From an uncultured Pontibacter sp. (GTDB taxonomy: Bacteria > Bacteroidota > Bacteroidia > Cytophagales > Hymenobacteraceae), in contig CANMMP010000001.1 of assembly GCA_947499125.1 (NCBI GenBank), positions 496,001 through 560,000 of the forward strand: a stretch of DNA of 64,000 nt. Reading direction: 5' to 3'. The notes beneath the pieces are model-generated. The model saw only the letters and a program-made list of their open reading frames with translations. It searched no databases and was not told where the DNA came from. Made by a program: the position numbers and the translations under genes. Shown one piece after another: positions 1 to 9,273 of this stretch. The stretch's first letter is position 1; every line of letters starts with the position of its first letter.

Positions 1-280
1 GTATTCGTGCCAATTTACGGATACGTGTTGTCTTCAGGTAAACCACTAGATCAACAAGCATATCCTGGTGGTCTTCGGTGCTAACATCTGTCAGCTGGCT
101 CAGGCTCGAATCTATCAGCAGGTTTTTAATATCGTAATGACGAAGGGTATCGATCATTTTTTGAATTGAGTAGTTTATCTCAGGCAGGGTAATACCACTA
201 AGGTCAGGCCATTTTACTTTCAGCACATCCCCCACTACATCATATTCCAACGAAATCAACCCATCTTTATGAAGTTGCAT
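1..280 (-). CDS. Partial hypothetical protein, possibly STAS/SpoIIAA-like (cut by left edge)
   Basis: The reading frame opens at an ATG (complement of 278-280) and runs off the left edge after 93 codons, so the C-terminus is missing. The visible protein starts MQLHKDGLISLEYD, has alternating strands and helices, and contains the stretch IKNLLIDSSL. That pattern is like the small SpoIIAA/STAS-like proteins common in Bacteroidota, which usually mediate protein-protein regulation. The family call is inference from overall pattern only; no catalytic motif is visible. Confidence 0.5.
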   Translation of the reverse strand, partial: MQLHKDGLISLEYDVVGDVLKVKWPDLSGITLPEINYSIQKMIDTLRHYDIKNLLIDSSLSQLTDVSTEDHQDMLVDLVVYLKTTRIRKLARI

Positions 281-400
281 ACAGCTTAAAATGTATTTGG
301 ATACGATAAAGATACATATTTAAATGCGCTTTATTAAATGAGATCTAAATTAAATAGGCTTATTAAAATTTAACAAGGTTAAAAATAAGATGTTAAAAAC

Positions 401-430
401 AAAAAAGGCAGCCTCTCGGCTGCCTTTTTC
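401..430 (-). terminator. Rho-independent terminator after the S8 protease gene
   Basis: Inverted repeat GGCAGCC-tctc-GGCTGCC flanked by an A-run on the left and a T-run on the right, so it can act in either direction. It lies just beyond the stop codon of the leftward protease gene. Confidence 0.8.
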
Positions 431-462
431 TCTACTTTAAACTTAAGCAAACAAACAGTTGA

Positions 463-1686
463 TTAGTTGTGTGCAATCGGATCAGCATTGCCATCCGGGT
501 CGTTATTTACAGTTCCATCGTAAGTGATGTTACCCAACAGTAACAAACCTGCTACGTGTGGAGACGCCATAGACGTACCGCTGATAGTGTTATAAGCACC
601 ACCTTTCCAGGTAGACTTAATGCTAACACCAGGAGCGCAAACATCTACCGGAGGGTTGCCATAGTTAGAGAACGAAGCAAATCTGTCGTTAATATCCATT
701 GCTGATACCGTATAGATGTTGCTGTGGTTAGCACGCGCCGGAGATGAGTTGTTAGCATGAGTGCTTTCGTTACCGGCAGCCAGTGCAAACTTAACGCCTT
801 TAGAAGCTGCAGCTATAACTGCATCATCAAGTGCCTGCGAAGTTGGTCCGCCTAAGCTCATGTTAGCTACATCACCAGCACCTGCGTTAGCAGCTACATA
901 GTCTACGCCACCAATAACGCCAGAGTAAGAACCGCTACCACGCGAGTCAAGTACTTTAACGGCAACAACTGTGGCACCGTAAGCTACGCCTACTACACCA
1001 ATACCATTACCTTTAATAGCACCAATAGTACCGGCTACGTGTGTACCGTGGCCATTACCGTCATCAGCGCTACCAGCATCTCTGCCAGAAGTAAACATTG
1101 TTACGCTTCTTGCTACGTCTACATTCAGGTCTGGGTGATCCAGGTCGATACCAGAGTCGATAACCCAGGCAGTTTTACCTGCACCGCTGGCTGAACCAAC
1201 ACGGGTAATACCGTAAGGAATTTCTTCGCCAGCAGAACCGCCACCACCTGGCTTGGTTGGTTTGGCAAGAGCTATTACTCTATCCTGCTCAATGTAAGCA
1301 ATACGCTCATCACCACGAAGTCTTTCAACATCAGCAGGAGTAAGTTTAGCAACTACGCCTACTAATGCTTTACCATAAGCACGCTCTATAGCAACGTCAG
1401 AGATATTATTTTCTGCAAAAACATCCACACCAACCTGGCGTGCTCTCTCAACACTCTGCTCATATGTAGCGCCGGCATCCATACGTAGTGTACCCTTATT
1501 GAACACTACAATGTACTGTCCGTCTATAAGCGCACCATTCTGAGCATTGCTCTCTACCTGATCCTGGGTAGCTACTGCGTCTACATTTTCAGAGTCGCAG
1601 GCTGTAAATGTGCAGGATACTGCCAGAACAGCTGTGCCGAATAGCAGTGAGCGCATTGTGTTGCGGATTTGTAAGGTGTTTTTCAT
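463..1686 (-). CDS. S8 family subtilisin-like serine protease, lipoprotein, with I9 propeptide
   Basis: 407-residue secreted subtilase. The N-terminus (about 1-30) is a hydrophobic signal ending in a Cys (C25 or C30), consistent with lipidation. Residues about 55-140 look like an inhibitor_I9 propeptide (YIVVFNKG, AYIEQD). The catalytic triad is visible: D177 (VIDSG), H213 (GHGTH) and S372 (GTSMASPH), with N306 (AAGN) as oxyanion residue. The protein ends shortly after the Ser helix and has no obvious T9SS sorting domain. A box shared with two M57 protease genes lies just upstream. Function as a general extracytoplasmic protease is inferred from the family. Confidence 0.93.
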   Translation of the reverse strand: MKNTLQIRNTMRSLLFGTAVLAVSCTFTACDSENVDAVATQDQVESNAQNGALIDGQYIVVFNKGTLRMDAGATYEQSVERARQVGVDVFAENNISDVAIERAYGKALVGVVAKLTPADVERLRGDERIAYIEQDRVIALAKPTKPGGGGSAGEEIPYGITRVGSASGAGKTAWVIDSGIDLDHPDLNVDVARSVTMFTSGRDAGSADDGNGHGTHVAGTIGAIKGNGIGVVGVAYGATVVAVKVLDSRGSGSYSGVIGGVDYVAANAGAGDVANMSLGGPTSQALDDAVIAAASKGVKFALAAGNESTHANNSSPARANHSNIYTVSAMDINDRFASFSNYGNPPVDVCAPGVSIKSTWKGGAYNTISGTSMASPHVAGLLLLGNITYDGTVNNDPDGNADPIAHN

Positions 1687-2143
1687 ACTAGTTTTAAGGT
1701 GTTAAAGTGAAAAAAAAATTAAAGTGTTAAGGTTAGTTTGTGTGTTATTAGGAGCGTTTGAAAATCTAATATATCAATTCCAAAAGTTAATGTCAAGTAT
1801 AGTTATTAGTATATATGTAGTATCGGGCATACAAAATCGGTTCTTGGAACAGTATAATCTACCTGTACAGCCTCTGACGGCTATAGATGTTAAAACATTA
1901 AAAAAAATGATATTTTTTACATCTACAGTGCTTACATTGGCCATTCATATGTAGTTGACTACCAATTAAAAGCGATGTAGAGGCATATACGGCTACTTAC
2001 CTTTATTTAGTTGTATCAAAATCAACCCATATTAAAAAAATTCAATTAGCTTAACTTTATACTTTAAATTGCATATTCGCTTATTTGGATTAAAATATGT
2101 AGCTTAATGCTGCTTAATGTAAACCAGAAACATATCTCTTACT
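1687..2143. other. 457-bp divergent intergenic region (S8 protease / cyclophilin)
   Basis: AT-rich spacer between divergently transcribed genes. It holds the protease leader box at 1694-1710 and several TATASTT-type 7-mers. A 76-codon open frame on the plus strand has low-complexity AT-rich content and no recognisable protein, so it is not called. No RNA gene was recognised. Confidence 0.6.
1694..1710 (-). promoter_or_regulatory. Shared protease leader box, copy 1
   Basis: Read in the gene direction the sequence is TCACTTTAACACCTTAA, ending 7 bp before the start codon of the S8 protease. The same core ACTTTAACACCT occurs just before the ATG of both M57 protease genes (11725-11739 and 16178-16194). 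It may be a conserved 5' UTR or translation signal; its function is unknown. Confidence 0.5.
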
Positions 2144-2887
2144 ATGAAATTTTCTTTAAAAAGTATAGTACTTTTTTCTGCCCTGGCCATGCAGGCAGCT
2201 TGTAACACGCCTGCAGAGGAGCAGGTTACTACCGAAACTGAAGAAGTGGAAACAGAGCCGGGCATGGCGCCTATTACTAATGATAATGTAACTGAGGTAC
2301 TGACCGCCTATGCCGAAAACAACCCGGATAGTATAGCTGTAATAAGCACACGCCATGGTAATATAAAGGTTAAACTGTATAAAGACACCCCACTCCATCG
2401 TGCCAATTTTGTGCGCTTAACCAAAACCGGCTTTTACGACCAGGGCGAATTTTACAGGGTGCTGAAAGGGTTTGCCGTGCAGGGCGGCGATTCCGATAAC
2501 CGAACTATGAAGCAGACTGCCTACAAAATTCCACAGGAACTGCACCGGAAGTATATACATAAAAAAGGGGCGCTTGCCATGGCCCGCTACGGCGAAGACA
2601 TTAACCCCGAAAAAGAATCATCATCGCATAACTTTTACATTGTACAAGGCGAGCCTGTACCGTTGCACGAGATCAGGTTGTATGAAGAACAGCATGGCAT
2701 AAAGTATACACCCGAGGAAATTAAGTTTTACCAGGAAGTTGGCGGAGAACCTTCGCTGGATATGGAGTATACCGTTTTTGGGGAGGTAATAGAAGGCCTT
2801 GAGGTTGTAGACAAAATAGCAAATGAGCCTGTGGATGCGAGCAACTGGCCAAGGAAATCAGTAATGCATACTATAAAAGTAGAGTAA
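2144..2887 (+). CDS. Cyclophilin-type peptidyl-prolyl cis-trans isomerase, lipoprotein
   Basis: 247 residues. The signal peptide ends in a lipobox-like AMQAAC with C20, followed by an acidic linker (about 21-60). The cyclophilin fold follows: VISTRHGNIKVKLYKDTPLHRANFV is split by the catalytic region, then FYRVLKGFAVQGGD (active-site Arg, Phe, Gln), and YTVFGEVIEGLEVVDKIA at the end. Members catalyse prolyl isomerisation during protein folding; the lipid anchor places this one in the periplasm or at the outer membrane. It is followed by a terminator and is monocistronic. Confidence 0.93.
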   Translation: MKFSLKSIVLFSALAMQAACNTPAEEQVTTETEEVETEPGMAPITNDNVTEVLTAYAENNPDSIAVISTRHGNIKVKLYKDTPLHRANFVRLTKTGFYDQGEFYRVLKGFAVQGGDSDNRTMKQTAYKIPQELHRKYIHKKGALAMARYGEDINPEKESSSHNFYIVQGEPVPLHEIRLYEEQHGIKYTPEEIKFYQEVGGEPSLDMEYTVFGEVIEGLEVVDKIANEPVDASNWPRKSVMHTIKVE

Positions 2888-2910
2888 GTTTATAGATGTG
2901 TAAAAGCATA

Positions 2911-2945
2911 AAAAAAGGCGCTGCAGTATTTGCAGCGCCTTTTTG
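2911..2945 (+). terminator. Rho-independent terminator between convergent genes
   Basis: Stem AAAGGCGCTGCA / TGCAGCGCCTTT with a short loop, an A-run before and a T-run after. It sits between the rightward cyclophilin gene and the leftward M13 peptidase gene and can serve both. Confidence 0.85.
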
Positions 2946-2960
2946 TTTACCGTTTTATAG

Positions 2961-5051
2961 TTACCATATCTTAACACGGTTATTTTCAGCCTGGAACATT
3001 TTGTCGCCTTGTTCGCAGCCAAAAGCCTCGTAAAACTGTGGCATGTTTGATACAGGACCATTGGTACGGAACCTACCCGGTGAGTGCGGATCGGTCAGTA
3101 TCTGCTGGTTTTGAGCTTCGTCGCGCATATTTACACGCCAGATCTGGGCCCAGGCCAGGAAGAAACGCTGCTCTGGCGTAAAGCCAGCTATCTCGCCCGG
3201 ATGGTTTTTCTCCAACGCTTTTTGCAGTGCAGTATAAGCAATGTTAAGTCCGCCAATGTCAGCTATGTTTTCGCCCATGGTCAGTTTGCCGTTCACGTGC
3301 AGGTTATCAAGTACAGTATAGGCGCTGTATTGTTTGTCAACCATCTCGGCACGGGCATTAAACTTCTCTAAGTCTTCTTTTGTCCACCAGTCTTTCAGGT
3401 TGCCTTCAAAATCATACTTGGCGCCCTGGTCGTCGAAACCGTGTGTTAGTTCGTGCCCGATCACGGCACCCATTCCGCCATAGTTAACAGCATCATCGGC
3501 ATTCGGGTCGAAGAAAGGAGGTTGCAGAATACCGGCCGGGAACACTATCTCGTTCATGCTTGGGTTATAGTAGGCATTAACCGTAGGCGGCGACATAAAC
3601 CATTCGTTACGGTCAACGGGCTGGCCGATCTTGCCAATGTTCTTTCTGAAACTGAACTGGTTCGCCTGCATCACATTCGCAGCAAAAGAATTACGAGATA
3701 CATCAAGCCCTTTATAGTCTTCCCACTTATCCGGGTAGCCAATTTTTACGGCAAATGCATTTAACTTTTGCAGTGCGCGCTCTTTCGTTTCATCGCTCAT
3801 CCATTCCAAATCGCGCACGTGTTCTTTAAATGCCTCCTGCAGGTTGTTCACCATTTCCAGTGCTTTCGTTTTAGCCTCCGGCGAGAATGTTTTCTGTACA
3901 TATAACTGGCCCAGGGCCTCTCCTACTGCACCATCGGTGGCACGCAATACACGTTTCCAACGGGGCTGTATCTCTTTAGCGCCATTCAGTACTTTACCAT
4001 AAAAGTTGAAGTTCTCATTCACAAAGTTCTCGCTCAGGTAAGGCGACATAGAACGGGCCAGGTGCCATTGGGTATAAGTCTTCCAGTCGTTTAGCGGCAC
4101 AGACTTAAGCATACCATTCAGTTCTTTAAAGAAAGCCGGCTGACCAACTATGATCTCTTTTGAAGCATCAGCACCCATTGTTTTAAGCAACTGTGTGATC
4201 TTCATGTTCGGGTTCTGCTTTGCGAACTCCTGTATACTCACTTTATTATAGTTTGCATACGGGTCGCGCAGTTCTACTCTTGTTCTGGAGGCTTTGGCTA
4301 AACGTGTTTCCATATTCAGCACTGTACTCGCTTTCTTCTGAGCGGCTGCAGCATCATCGCCAAGTAACTGGAACATGTTCTGCAGGTGTTTCTGGTATTC
4401 CGTCCGGATCGTTTTAGAACGCGCATCATCTTTCAGATAATAATCACGGTCTGGGAGGCCTAAGCCGCCTTGCATGGCCCAGAGCGCATATTGTGTACTG
4501 ATCTTGTCGTCCTGGGTAACATACATACTATAGTAGCCGCTCATGCCTTTGCTTTTCAGGTCGGCAACTGTATTTAGCAGTTCGTCGGTTGTTTTAACGG
4601 CGGCTATTTTATCGAGTGCTGGTTTTATAGGTGTCATCCCTGCCTGGTTCACGGCTACCGAGTCCATGCCCGCAGCATAAAAATCACCTACCAGTTGCCC
4701 AGCCGAGCCTTTGGTAGCTGTTGTGTTAGATGATGCCTCGTTCAGCAGTTCCCGTAAAACTTTATTGTTCTTCTCAGCCAGCTCGTTAAAAGAGCCCCAA
4801 CGACTTTCGGATGCAGGTATAGGGTTGTTCTTAACCCATCCACCATTCGCATACTGGTAAAAATCTTCGCAGGGGTTTACTGTGGTGTCCAGGTTGGCAA
4901 GTTCGATACCCTGCCCCATGTTCATTTCGGTGGTAGTAGTAGAGGTGGTTGCTGTGGCTGATGTGTCATCCTGGGTAGTAGAGCTGCTACAACCCGAAAA
5001 TAATAAGCCAGCCACCGCTGCCGATGAGAGCAATAAATTTCTATTTTTCAT
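2961..5051 (-). CDS. M13 family (neprilysin/PepO-like) zinc metallopeptidase, lipoprotein
   Basis: 696 residues from the ATG at 5051, chosen because it gives a signal peptide MKNRNLLLSSAAVAGLLFSGC with lipid-acceptor C21; an upstream start would bury this. The zinc site HELTH is at H533-H537 with E534 catalytic, and the third ligand is E594 in GENIADIGG. NAYYNPSMNEIVFPAGILQPP is the usual M13 substrate-binding region, split here only by wording. These enzymes cleave oligopeptides on the amino side of hydrophobic residues. Length is typical for bacterial PepO. The gene stands alone, divergent from the MtfA-like gene. Confidence 0.94.
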   Translation of the reverse strand: MKNRNLLLSSAAVAGLLFSGCSSSTTQDDTSATATTSTTTTEMNMGQGIELANLDTTVNPCEDFYQYANGGWVKNNPIPASESRWGSFNELAEKNNKVLRELLNEASSNTTATKGSAGQLVGDFYAAGMDSVAVNQAGMTPIKPALDKIAAVKTTDELLNTVADLKSKGMSGYYSMYVTQDDKISTQYALWAMQGGLGLPDRDYYLKDDARSKTIRTEYQKHLQNMFQLLGDDAAAAQKKASTVLNMETRLAKASRTRVELRDPYANYNKVSIQEFAKQNPNMKITQLLKTMGADASKEIIVGQPAFFKELNGMLKSVPLNDWKTYTQWHLARSMSPYLSENFVNENFNFYGKVLNGAKEIQPRWKRVLRATDGAVGEALGQLYVQKTFSPEAKTKALEMVNNLQEAFKEHVRDLEWMSDETKERALQKLNAFAVKIGYPDKWEDYKGLDVSRNSFAANVMQANQFSFRKNIGKIGQPVDRNEWFMSPPTVNAYYNPSMNEIVFPAGILQPPFFDPNADDAVNYGGMGAVIGHELTHGFDDQGAKYDFEGNLKDWWTKEDLEKFNARAEMVDKQYSAYTVLDNLHVNGKLTMGENIADIGGLNIAYTALQKALEKNHPGEIAGFTPEQRFFLAWAQIWRVNMRDEAQNQQILTDPHSPGRFRTNGPVSNMPQFYEAFGCEQGDKMFQAENNRVKIW

Positions 5052-5268
5052 ATGGTGTTTGTTTGGTGAATCTCCTCTAAGTTGATATTTCCTTTTAAAC
5101 CAGGTCATCAGGAATAATACTGTATTTATAGTTTATAGTTACTTTTAGGCCTCTCTTGTACTTTAGGTAATCAATTGCACACATAGTGTCAGCTACCGAA
5201 AAGTATAGCTTTACCTATTTAGTTTCGGTAAACTATAGTTGTAATGTACCTTTACCAAAAACCTGATT

Positions 5269-6144
5269 ATGCTGCTTCTGTTTCGCCTGATATTTTTAGC
5301 CATTTTGATCTGGATGGGTTATTCCAGCAGCGTGCCGATGCCGCTAGTTATACTGGCAGCTGCAGCGTTTTATGTTATTGATCTTTATGTAAAATACAGG
5401 ATAGATGAGGCAGATAGTTTAAACACGATCGACTTATTACGGACTACACTGCGCCAGCACCCGACACCATACTATCTAAATCTGACGCCAACACAGCGCC
5501 TGCAGTTTGAAGAACGTGTGATCCGGTTTATACTTCAGAAAGAGTTTATAGCGCGTGGCGAAGGCATGAAAGTAACCACTGAGATGAAGGTAAAAATAGC
5601 TGCCTGTGCCGTACAACTTACCTTTGGTCTAAAGGAACTCTACTTCACTCATTTCAAGAAAATTCTGCTCTACCCCGATCGCTATTATTCTACTATTTAC
5701 AAACAATACCATTGTGGTGAAGTGAATATGCGTGGGCTGATCGTGCTCTCGTGGCGCGATTTTGAAGCCGGAAACGTAAACAACGAAGATGGCCTTAACC
5801 TCGGTTTGCACGAGATGGCTCATGCCCTGCACCTGGAAAATGGCATACAAAACGAAGAGTATGATTTCCTGAACAGGGAATATCTGCGCTGCTGGACACG
5901 CTTATCCGAAGCGGAGCTTATGCGCTTTCAGGTTGAGAAGAGCATTTTTAAAAGGCTTTGCGCTGCTCCTGACGAACATGAATTCTTTGCTGTGGCGGTA
6001 GAACTGTTTTTCGAATTGCCATTGCTGCTCAAACAACAGCACCCTGAGATCTATAACTCGCTGGCAAACCTATTGAACCAGAGCCCGGCAGACAGTAAGA
6101 CAATCATCCTATCAAACGAAAGTGCACTCCACCAGATTTCATAG
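5269..6144 (+). CDS. MtfA-like zinc peptidase (M90 family)
   Basis: 291 residues. Two hydrophobic segments (about 2-20 and 24-42) suggest N-terminal membrane anchoring, which E. coli MtfA lacks. The zinc motif HEMAH is at H181-H185 with E182, and EHEFFAVAVE supplies the expected third glutamate near residue 247. In E. coli MtfA sequesters the Mlc repressor and controls PTS glucose uptake; whether a comparable partner exists here is unknown. Sequence just upstream contains TACCTTTA, one base away from the Bacteroidota -7 consensus TAnnTTTG. Confidence 0.85.
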   Translation: MLLLFRLIFLAILIWMGYSSSVPMPLVILAAAAFYVIDLYVKYRIDEADSLNTIDLLRTTLRQHPTPYYLNLTPTQRLQFEERVIRFILQKEFIARGEGMKVTTEMKVKIAACAVQLTFGLKELYFTHFKKILLYPDRYYSTIYKQYHCGEVNMRGLIVLSWRDFEAGNVNNEDGLNLGLHEMAHALHLENGIQNEEYDFLNREYLRCWTRLSEAELMRFQVEKSIFKRLCAAPDEHEFFAVAVELFFELPLLLKQQHPEIYNSLANLLNQSPADSKTIILSNESALHQIS

Positions 6145-6163
6145 CAAGCCTATAACTATAAAT

Positions 6164-6200
6164 AAAAAACGCCCCTGCTAAAGTATAGCCGGGGCGTTTT
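6164..6200 (+). terminator. Rho-independent terminator
   Basis: Stem ACGCCCC / GGGGCGT with an approximately 15-nt loop, preceded by an A-run and followed by TTTT. It lies between convergent mtfA-like and S9 peptidase genes. Confidence 0.75.
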
Positions 6201-6219
6201 GGGTTAGATCAGTTTATAC

Positions 6220-8676
6220 TTACTGTACCTGGCGGTTCTTTACATAAGTATTCAGCCAGGTATCCATTTCCCAGAGCATGTGCAGGATTGATTCTTTCGC
6301 TGCATAGCCATGGCTTTCGTGTGGCAGGAAAACCAGGCGGGTAGTTGCGCCATGGCCTTTCAGTGCATTGTAAAAACGCTCGCTTTGTATCGGGAAAGTA
6401 CCTGAGTTGTTATCGGCCTCCCCGTGAATAAGCAGTATCGGTTCGTTTACTTTATCGGCAAAAGAGAACGGCGACATTCTGAAATATACTTCCGGAGCCT
6501 GCCAGTAAGTACGCTCCTCCTGCTGGAAACCAAATGGTGTAAGTGTACGGTTGTAAGCACCGCTACGGGCAATACCGGCAGCAAACAGGTCGGAGTGCGC
6601 CAGTAAGTTAGCCGTCATAAAAGCGCCATACGAATGCCCTCCTACTGCAATGCGTTTCGGATCGGCCACACCCATACTTACTACTTTATCGATGGCTGCT
6701 TTTGCGCTGGCTACCAATTGCTCGTTATAAGTATCGTTCGGCTGGGCATCACCTTCCCCAACTATAGGCATATCTGTTCTGTCAAGTATAGCATAGCCTT
6801 GCGTTACCCAAAACAAAGGAGAACCGGAACTGATGCGTGTAAACTCGTAAGGTGAGCTTTTTACCTGGCCGGCGGTTGCTGCATTCTTAAACTCGCGTGG
6901 GTAAGCCCACATCAGCATGGGTAGCGGTCCATCGCTTTTCTTATAGCCTTTTGGCAAGTATAAAACGGCATTAAGTTTCACGCCATCGTTTCGTTCGTAC
7001 TGCAGCATTTCTTTCTGCACACCTTCCAGTTGCGGTGTTGGATGCGGGAAAGAAGTTACCTGTGTCAGTTTCTTTTTACCCAGGTCGCGCACAAAGTAGT
7101 TAGGCGGGTCGTTCTCTGATTCTCTTCTCGTAATGATCTGCTTTTTATCCAGGTCGATGATATCGATCGGGCGTTCGTAGTAAGGAGCCTGGGAACGGAA
7201 CAGGATAGTTGCCTTTTTCGACTTCAGGTTATACTCGCTCAGGAACGGACGATTGCCTTCCGGAGAACCTCCTTCTGAGATCATGTAAATGTGCTGGCCT
7301 TTTTTATCGGTCAACAACACACTGCGGCCATACTTGTTCTTAGTAAATACCGGTGAGCCCGGGTCGTTATAGTTGTCTTCGTAAGAACGCTCTATCAACA
7401 CAGTTGCCTTGGCTGGCTTGGCCGTATTTACCATCGTTACGCGTTCGGTCCGTGTTTTCCACCAGCGCTCGTTTACCAGGGCGATCTTATCACCCCACTG
7501 CACGCCACGGTATCTATACTTTGTTTTTGCAAGCTCGGCAGGCTTTGCAGAGAATGGCGCATCCAAAGTATAAACTATATCGCGTACATCCACTTCCTTG
7601 TTTGCATCACCGTCATCCTGCGCCTCGGCCCAGTAAAGGGTAGCCGGTTTATCAGGGCGCCAGTTATAGCTGCGCGGGCCTTTTGCCACGGCATCAAAGG
7701 CTATCGGAATGTCTTCAGCCAACGGAAGTTTAGCCAGCTGTTTTACTAATTTACCATCACGGTCCCAAACCTCTACATTATAAGGAAAGTAGTAATGCGG
7801 AACCAGGTATGAGTATGGTTTCTGTATAGTTTGCACCAGCAGGTACTCACCATCCGGCGATATTTCCATACTTTTCACGATGCCCGGCTTACCTATAGGT
7901 TGCTGTTCGCCATCTATAGTTACCAGTTTAAGCTGGGTTTGCATGTAGTAATCGAAAAGCTGCTCGTCGTTGCGGTTCTTCAGCAGATCCTGGTAGGTGC
8001 GTGATGGCTTAACTTTACCGATGTTCTGCTGTATAGTTGGGCCGACCGGAGCAAGACCAGTTTTCGGCTTATCACCGCGCTTCTCGTCGATAAACTTAAC
8101 TACTAACCCTTTGCTGTCAGATGTCCACTCGAAGGGGCTGCCGCTATAGGCATCGTTTATAGTTGCATTGGTCAGCTTTTTTGCCTGCTTACTGTTAATA
8201 TCAGCAATCCATAGTTCGATGCCGTTATCTACAGTGTTGGTAAAGGCAATATACTTTTCGTCCGGAGACCAGGTGATATTGCCTAAACGTGCATTTTGCG
8301 GAAGCCCGGAGAGCTGGCTTTCCTGGCCGCCGTTAACCTGCTTTAATTTTATGTTGCTGATAAACGACCCGCGACTTCTGCCGTTAGTTGCCGGGTTTAT
8401 CCGAAGCCCGGCCAACCTGCTTTCGGGTTGTGCCAGTTCATCTATACCTGCGTAACCAGGGCGCTCCAGCAATAACATTAAGTTGCCTTTAGAGTTGATG
8501 TTTACCAGTGGTGTAGCTGGTGCATCAATAATGTCGGCGATAGCTTTAGGTGGTCGCTGGTAGGTTAAGCTCAGGTCCTGGTTATCTTGCGCAGAGGCAA
8601 AAGGTACAGGCGAACCACCTAACAGCAATAAGCCCAGTAGCGCTATACCTGCTGTTTTGGTTTTGTTAAGGATCAT
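6220..8676 (-). CDS. S9 family prolyl oligopeptidase-type serine peptidase (glutamyl endopeptidase-like)
   Basis: 818 residues with a signal peptide (about 1-29, ending FASAQ). Residues about 80-540 form beta-propeller-type repeats (for example ITWSPDEKYIAF, MEISPDGEYLLV). The C-terminal alpha/beta hydrolase domain has nucleophile S682 in GGHSYGAF, acid D755 in GEADNN and His in HESHGY (H786/H789). Length and the GGHSYGAF context resemble the plant-type glutamyl endopeptidase branch of S9. Probably a periplasmic peptidase; substrate not predictable. Single gene, no partner. Confidence 0.92.
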   Translation of the reverse strand: MILNKTKTAGIALLGLLLLGGSPVPFASAQDNQDLSLTYQRPPKAIADIIDAPATPLVNINSKGNLMLLLERPGYAGIDELAQPESRLAGLRINPATNGRSRGSFISNIKLKQVNGGQESQLSGLPQNARLGNITWSPDEKYIAFTNTVDNGIELWIADINSKQAKKLTNATINDAYSGSPFEWTSDSKGLVVKFIDEKRGDKPKTGLAPVGPTIQQNIGKVKPSRTYQDLLKNRNDEQLFDYYMQTQLKLVTIDGEQQPIGKPGIVKSMEISPDGEYLLVQTIQKPYSYLVPHYYFPYNVEVWDRDGKLVKQLAKLPLAEDIPIAFDAVAKGPRSYNWRPDKPATLYWAEAQDDGDANKEVDVRDIVYTLDAPFSAKPAELAKTKYRYRGVQWGDKIALVNERWWKTRTERVTMVNTAKPAKATVLIERSYEDNYNDPGSPVFTKNKYGRSVLLTDKKGQHIYMISEGGSPEGNRPFLSEYNLKSKKATILFRSQAPYYERPIDIIDLDKKQIITRRESENDPPNYFVRDLGKKKLTQVTSFPHPTPQLEGVQKEMLQYERNDGVKLNAVLYLPKGYKKSDGPLPMLMWAYPREFKNAATAGQVKSSPYEFTRISSGSPLFWVTQGYAILDRTDMPIVGEGDAQPNDTYNEQLVASAKAAIDKVVSMGVADPKRIAVGGHSYGAFMTANLLAHSDLFAAGIARSGAYNRTLTPFGFQQEERTYWQAPEVYFRMSPFSFADKVNEPILLIHGEADNNSGTFPIQSERFYNALKGHGATTRLVFLPHESHGYAAKESILHMLWEMDTWLNTYVKNRQVQ

Positions 8677-8933
8677 ATGAGATAGTTTTGTTTGTAGTGC
8701 TTAGATAGTTACCAAGTATAAAAGTTTAATGTAAGATAGCTAAAACTTACCTATAGTTTGGGCTTGATCGGGTGATAACTTCATAGCTCTACCTCTATAA
8801 AACCAAACGCACCAGATGATATTTATAGCTGAGCTGATCATTTAAACTATAGATTAGCCTGCTTGTATTAACTTTGTTATTTATCTTTTTACAGCGTATC
8901 ACTGTATACAGTATCTACACGTATTTATACTTC

Positions 8934-9215
8934 ATGAGCAAAAATTTTGAGACACCCGAAAAGGTGATATATGTATGCACAGGCAGCAAGTGCAAGAAAA
9001 AAGGCGGCAAAGAGAATGGCAAAGCCCTGCGCAACCTGATAAAAGAAAGCGGACTGAAAGGTCGTGTGGAAGTGGTGAAAACAGAATGCACCGATCGCTG
9101 CGACTTTGCCCCTGTTATGTGCTTTCAGCCGGATAATTACTGGATGCACCACGTAACCGAACATCAGGCTATGCAGGCTTTTAACGAACATATAATCGGA
9201 AAACAGAACAAGTAA
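8934..9215 (+). CDS. Thioredoxin-like [2Fe-2S] ferredoxin
   Basis: 93 residues from the ATG at 8934 (MSKNFETPEKV); the open frame extends further upstream but only this start leaves a standard N-terminus. CTGSKCKKKGG gives the first Cys pair, ECTDRCDFAPVMCF gives the later ones, the pattern of thioredoxin-fold ferredoxins related to the NuoE C-terminal domain. Electron partner unknown. A TAACTTTG -7-like box lies at 8869-8876. Confidence 0.87.
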   Translation: MSKNFETPEKVIYVCTGSKCKKKGGKENGKALRNLIKESGLKGRVEVVKTECTDRCDFAPVMCFQPDNYWMHHVTEHQAMQAFNEHIIGKQNK

Positions 9216-9258
9216 AAAAGAGAAAGCCTTTGGTTTGGGACCAAAGGCTTTCTCTTTA
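9215..9258 (+). terminator. Rho-independent terminator, bidirectional
   Basis: Near-perfect inverted repeat AAAGAGAAAGCCTTTGG / CCAAAGGCTTTCTCTTT with a short loop, lying between the convergent ferredoxin and ferritin genes. Confidence 0.88.
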
Positions 9259-9273
9259 AGTTATAGGTTATAC

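Noticed and set aside
1724-1954. 76-codon open frame in the S8/cyclophilin spacer
   Set aside because: AT-rich, no recognisable protein, overlaps the promoter side of two divergent genes and lacks typical codon use.
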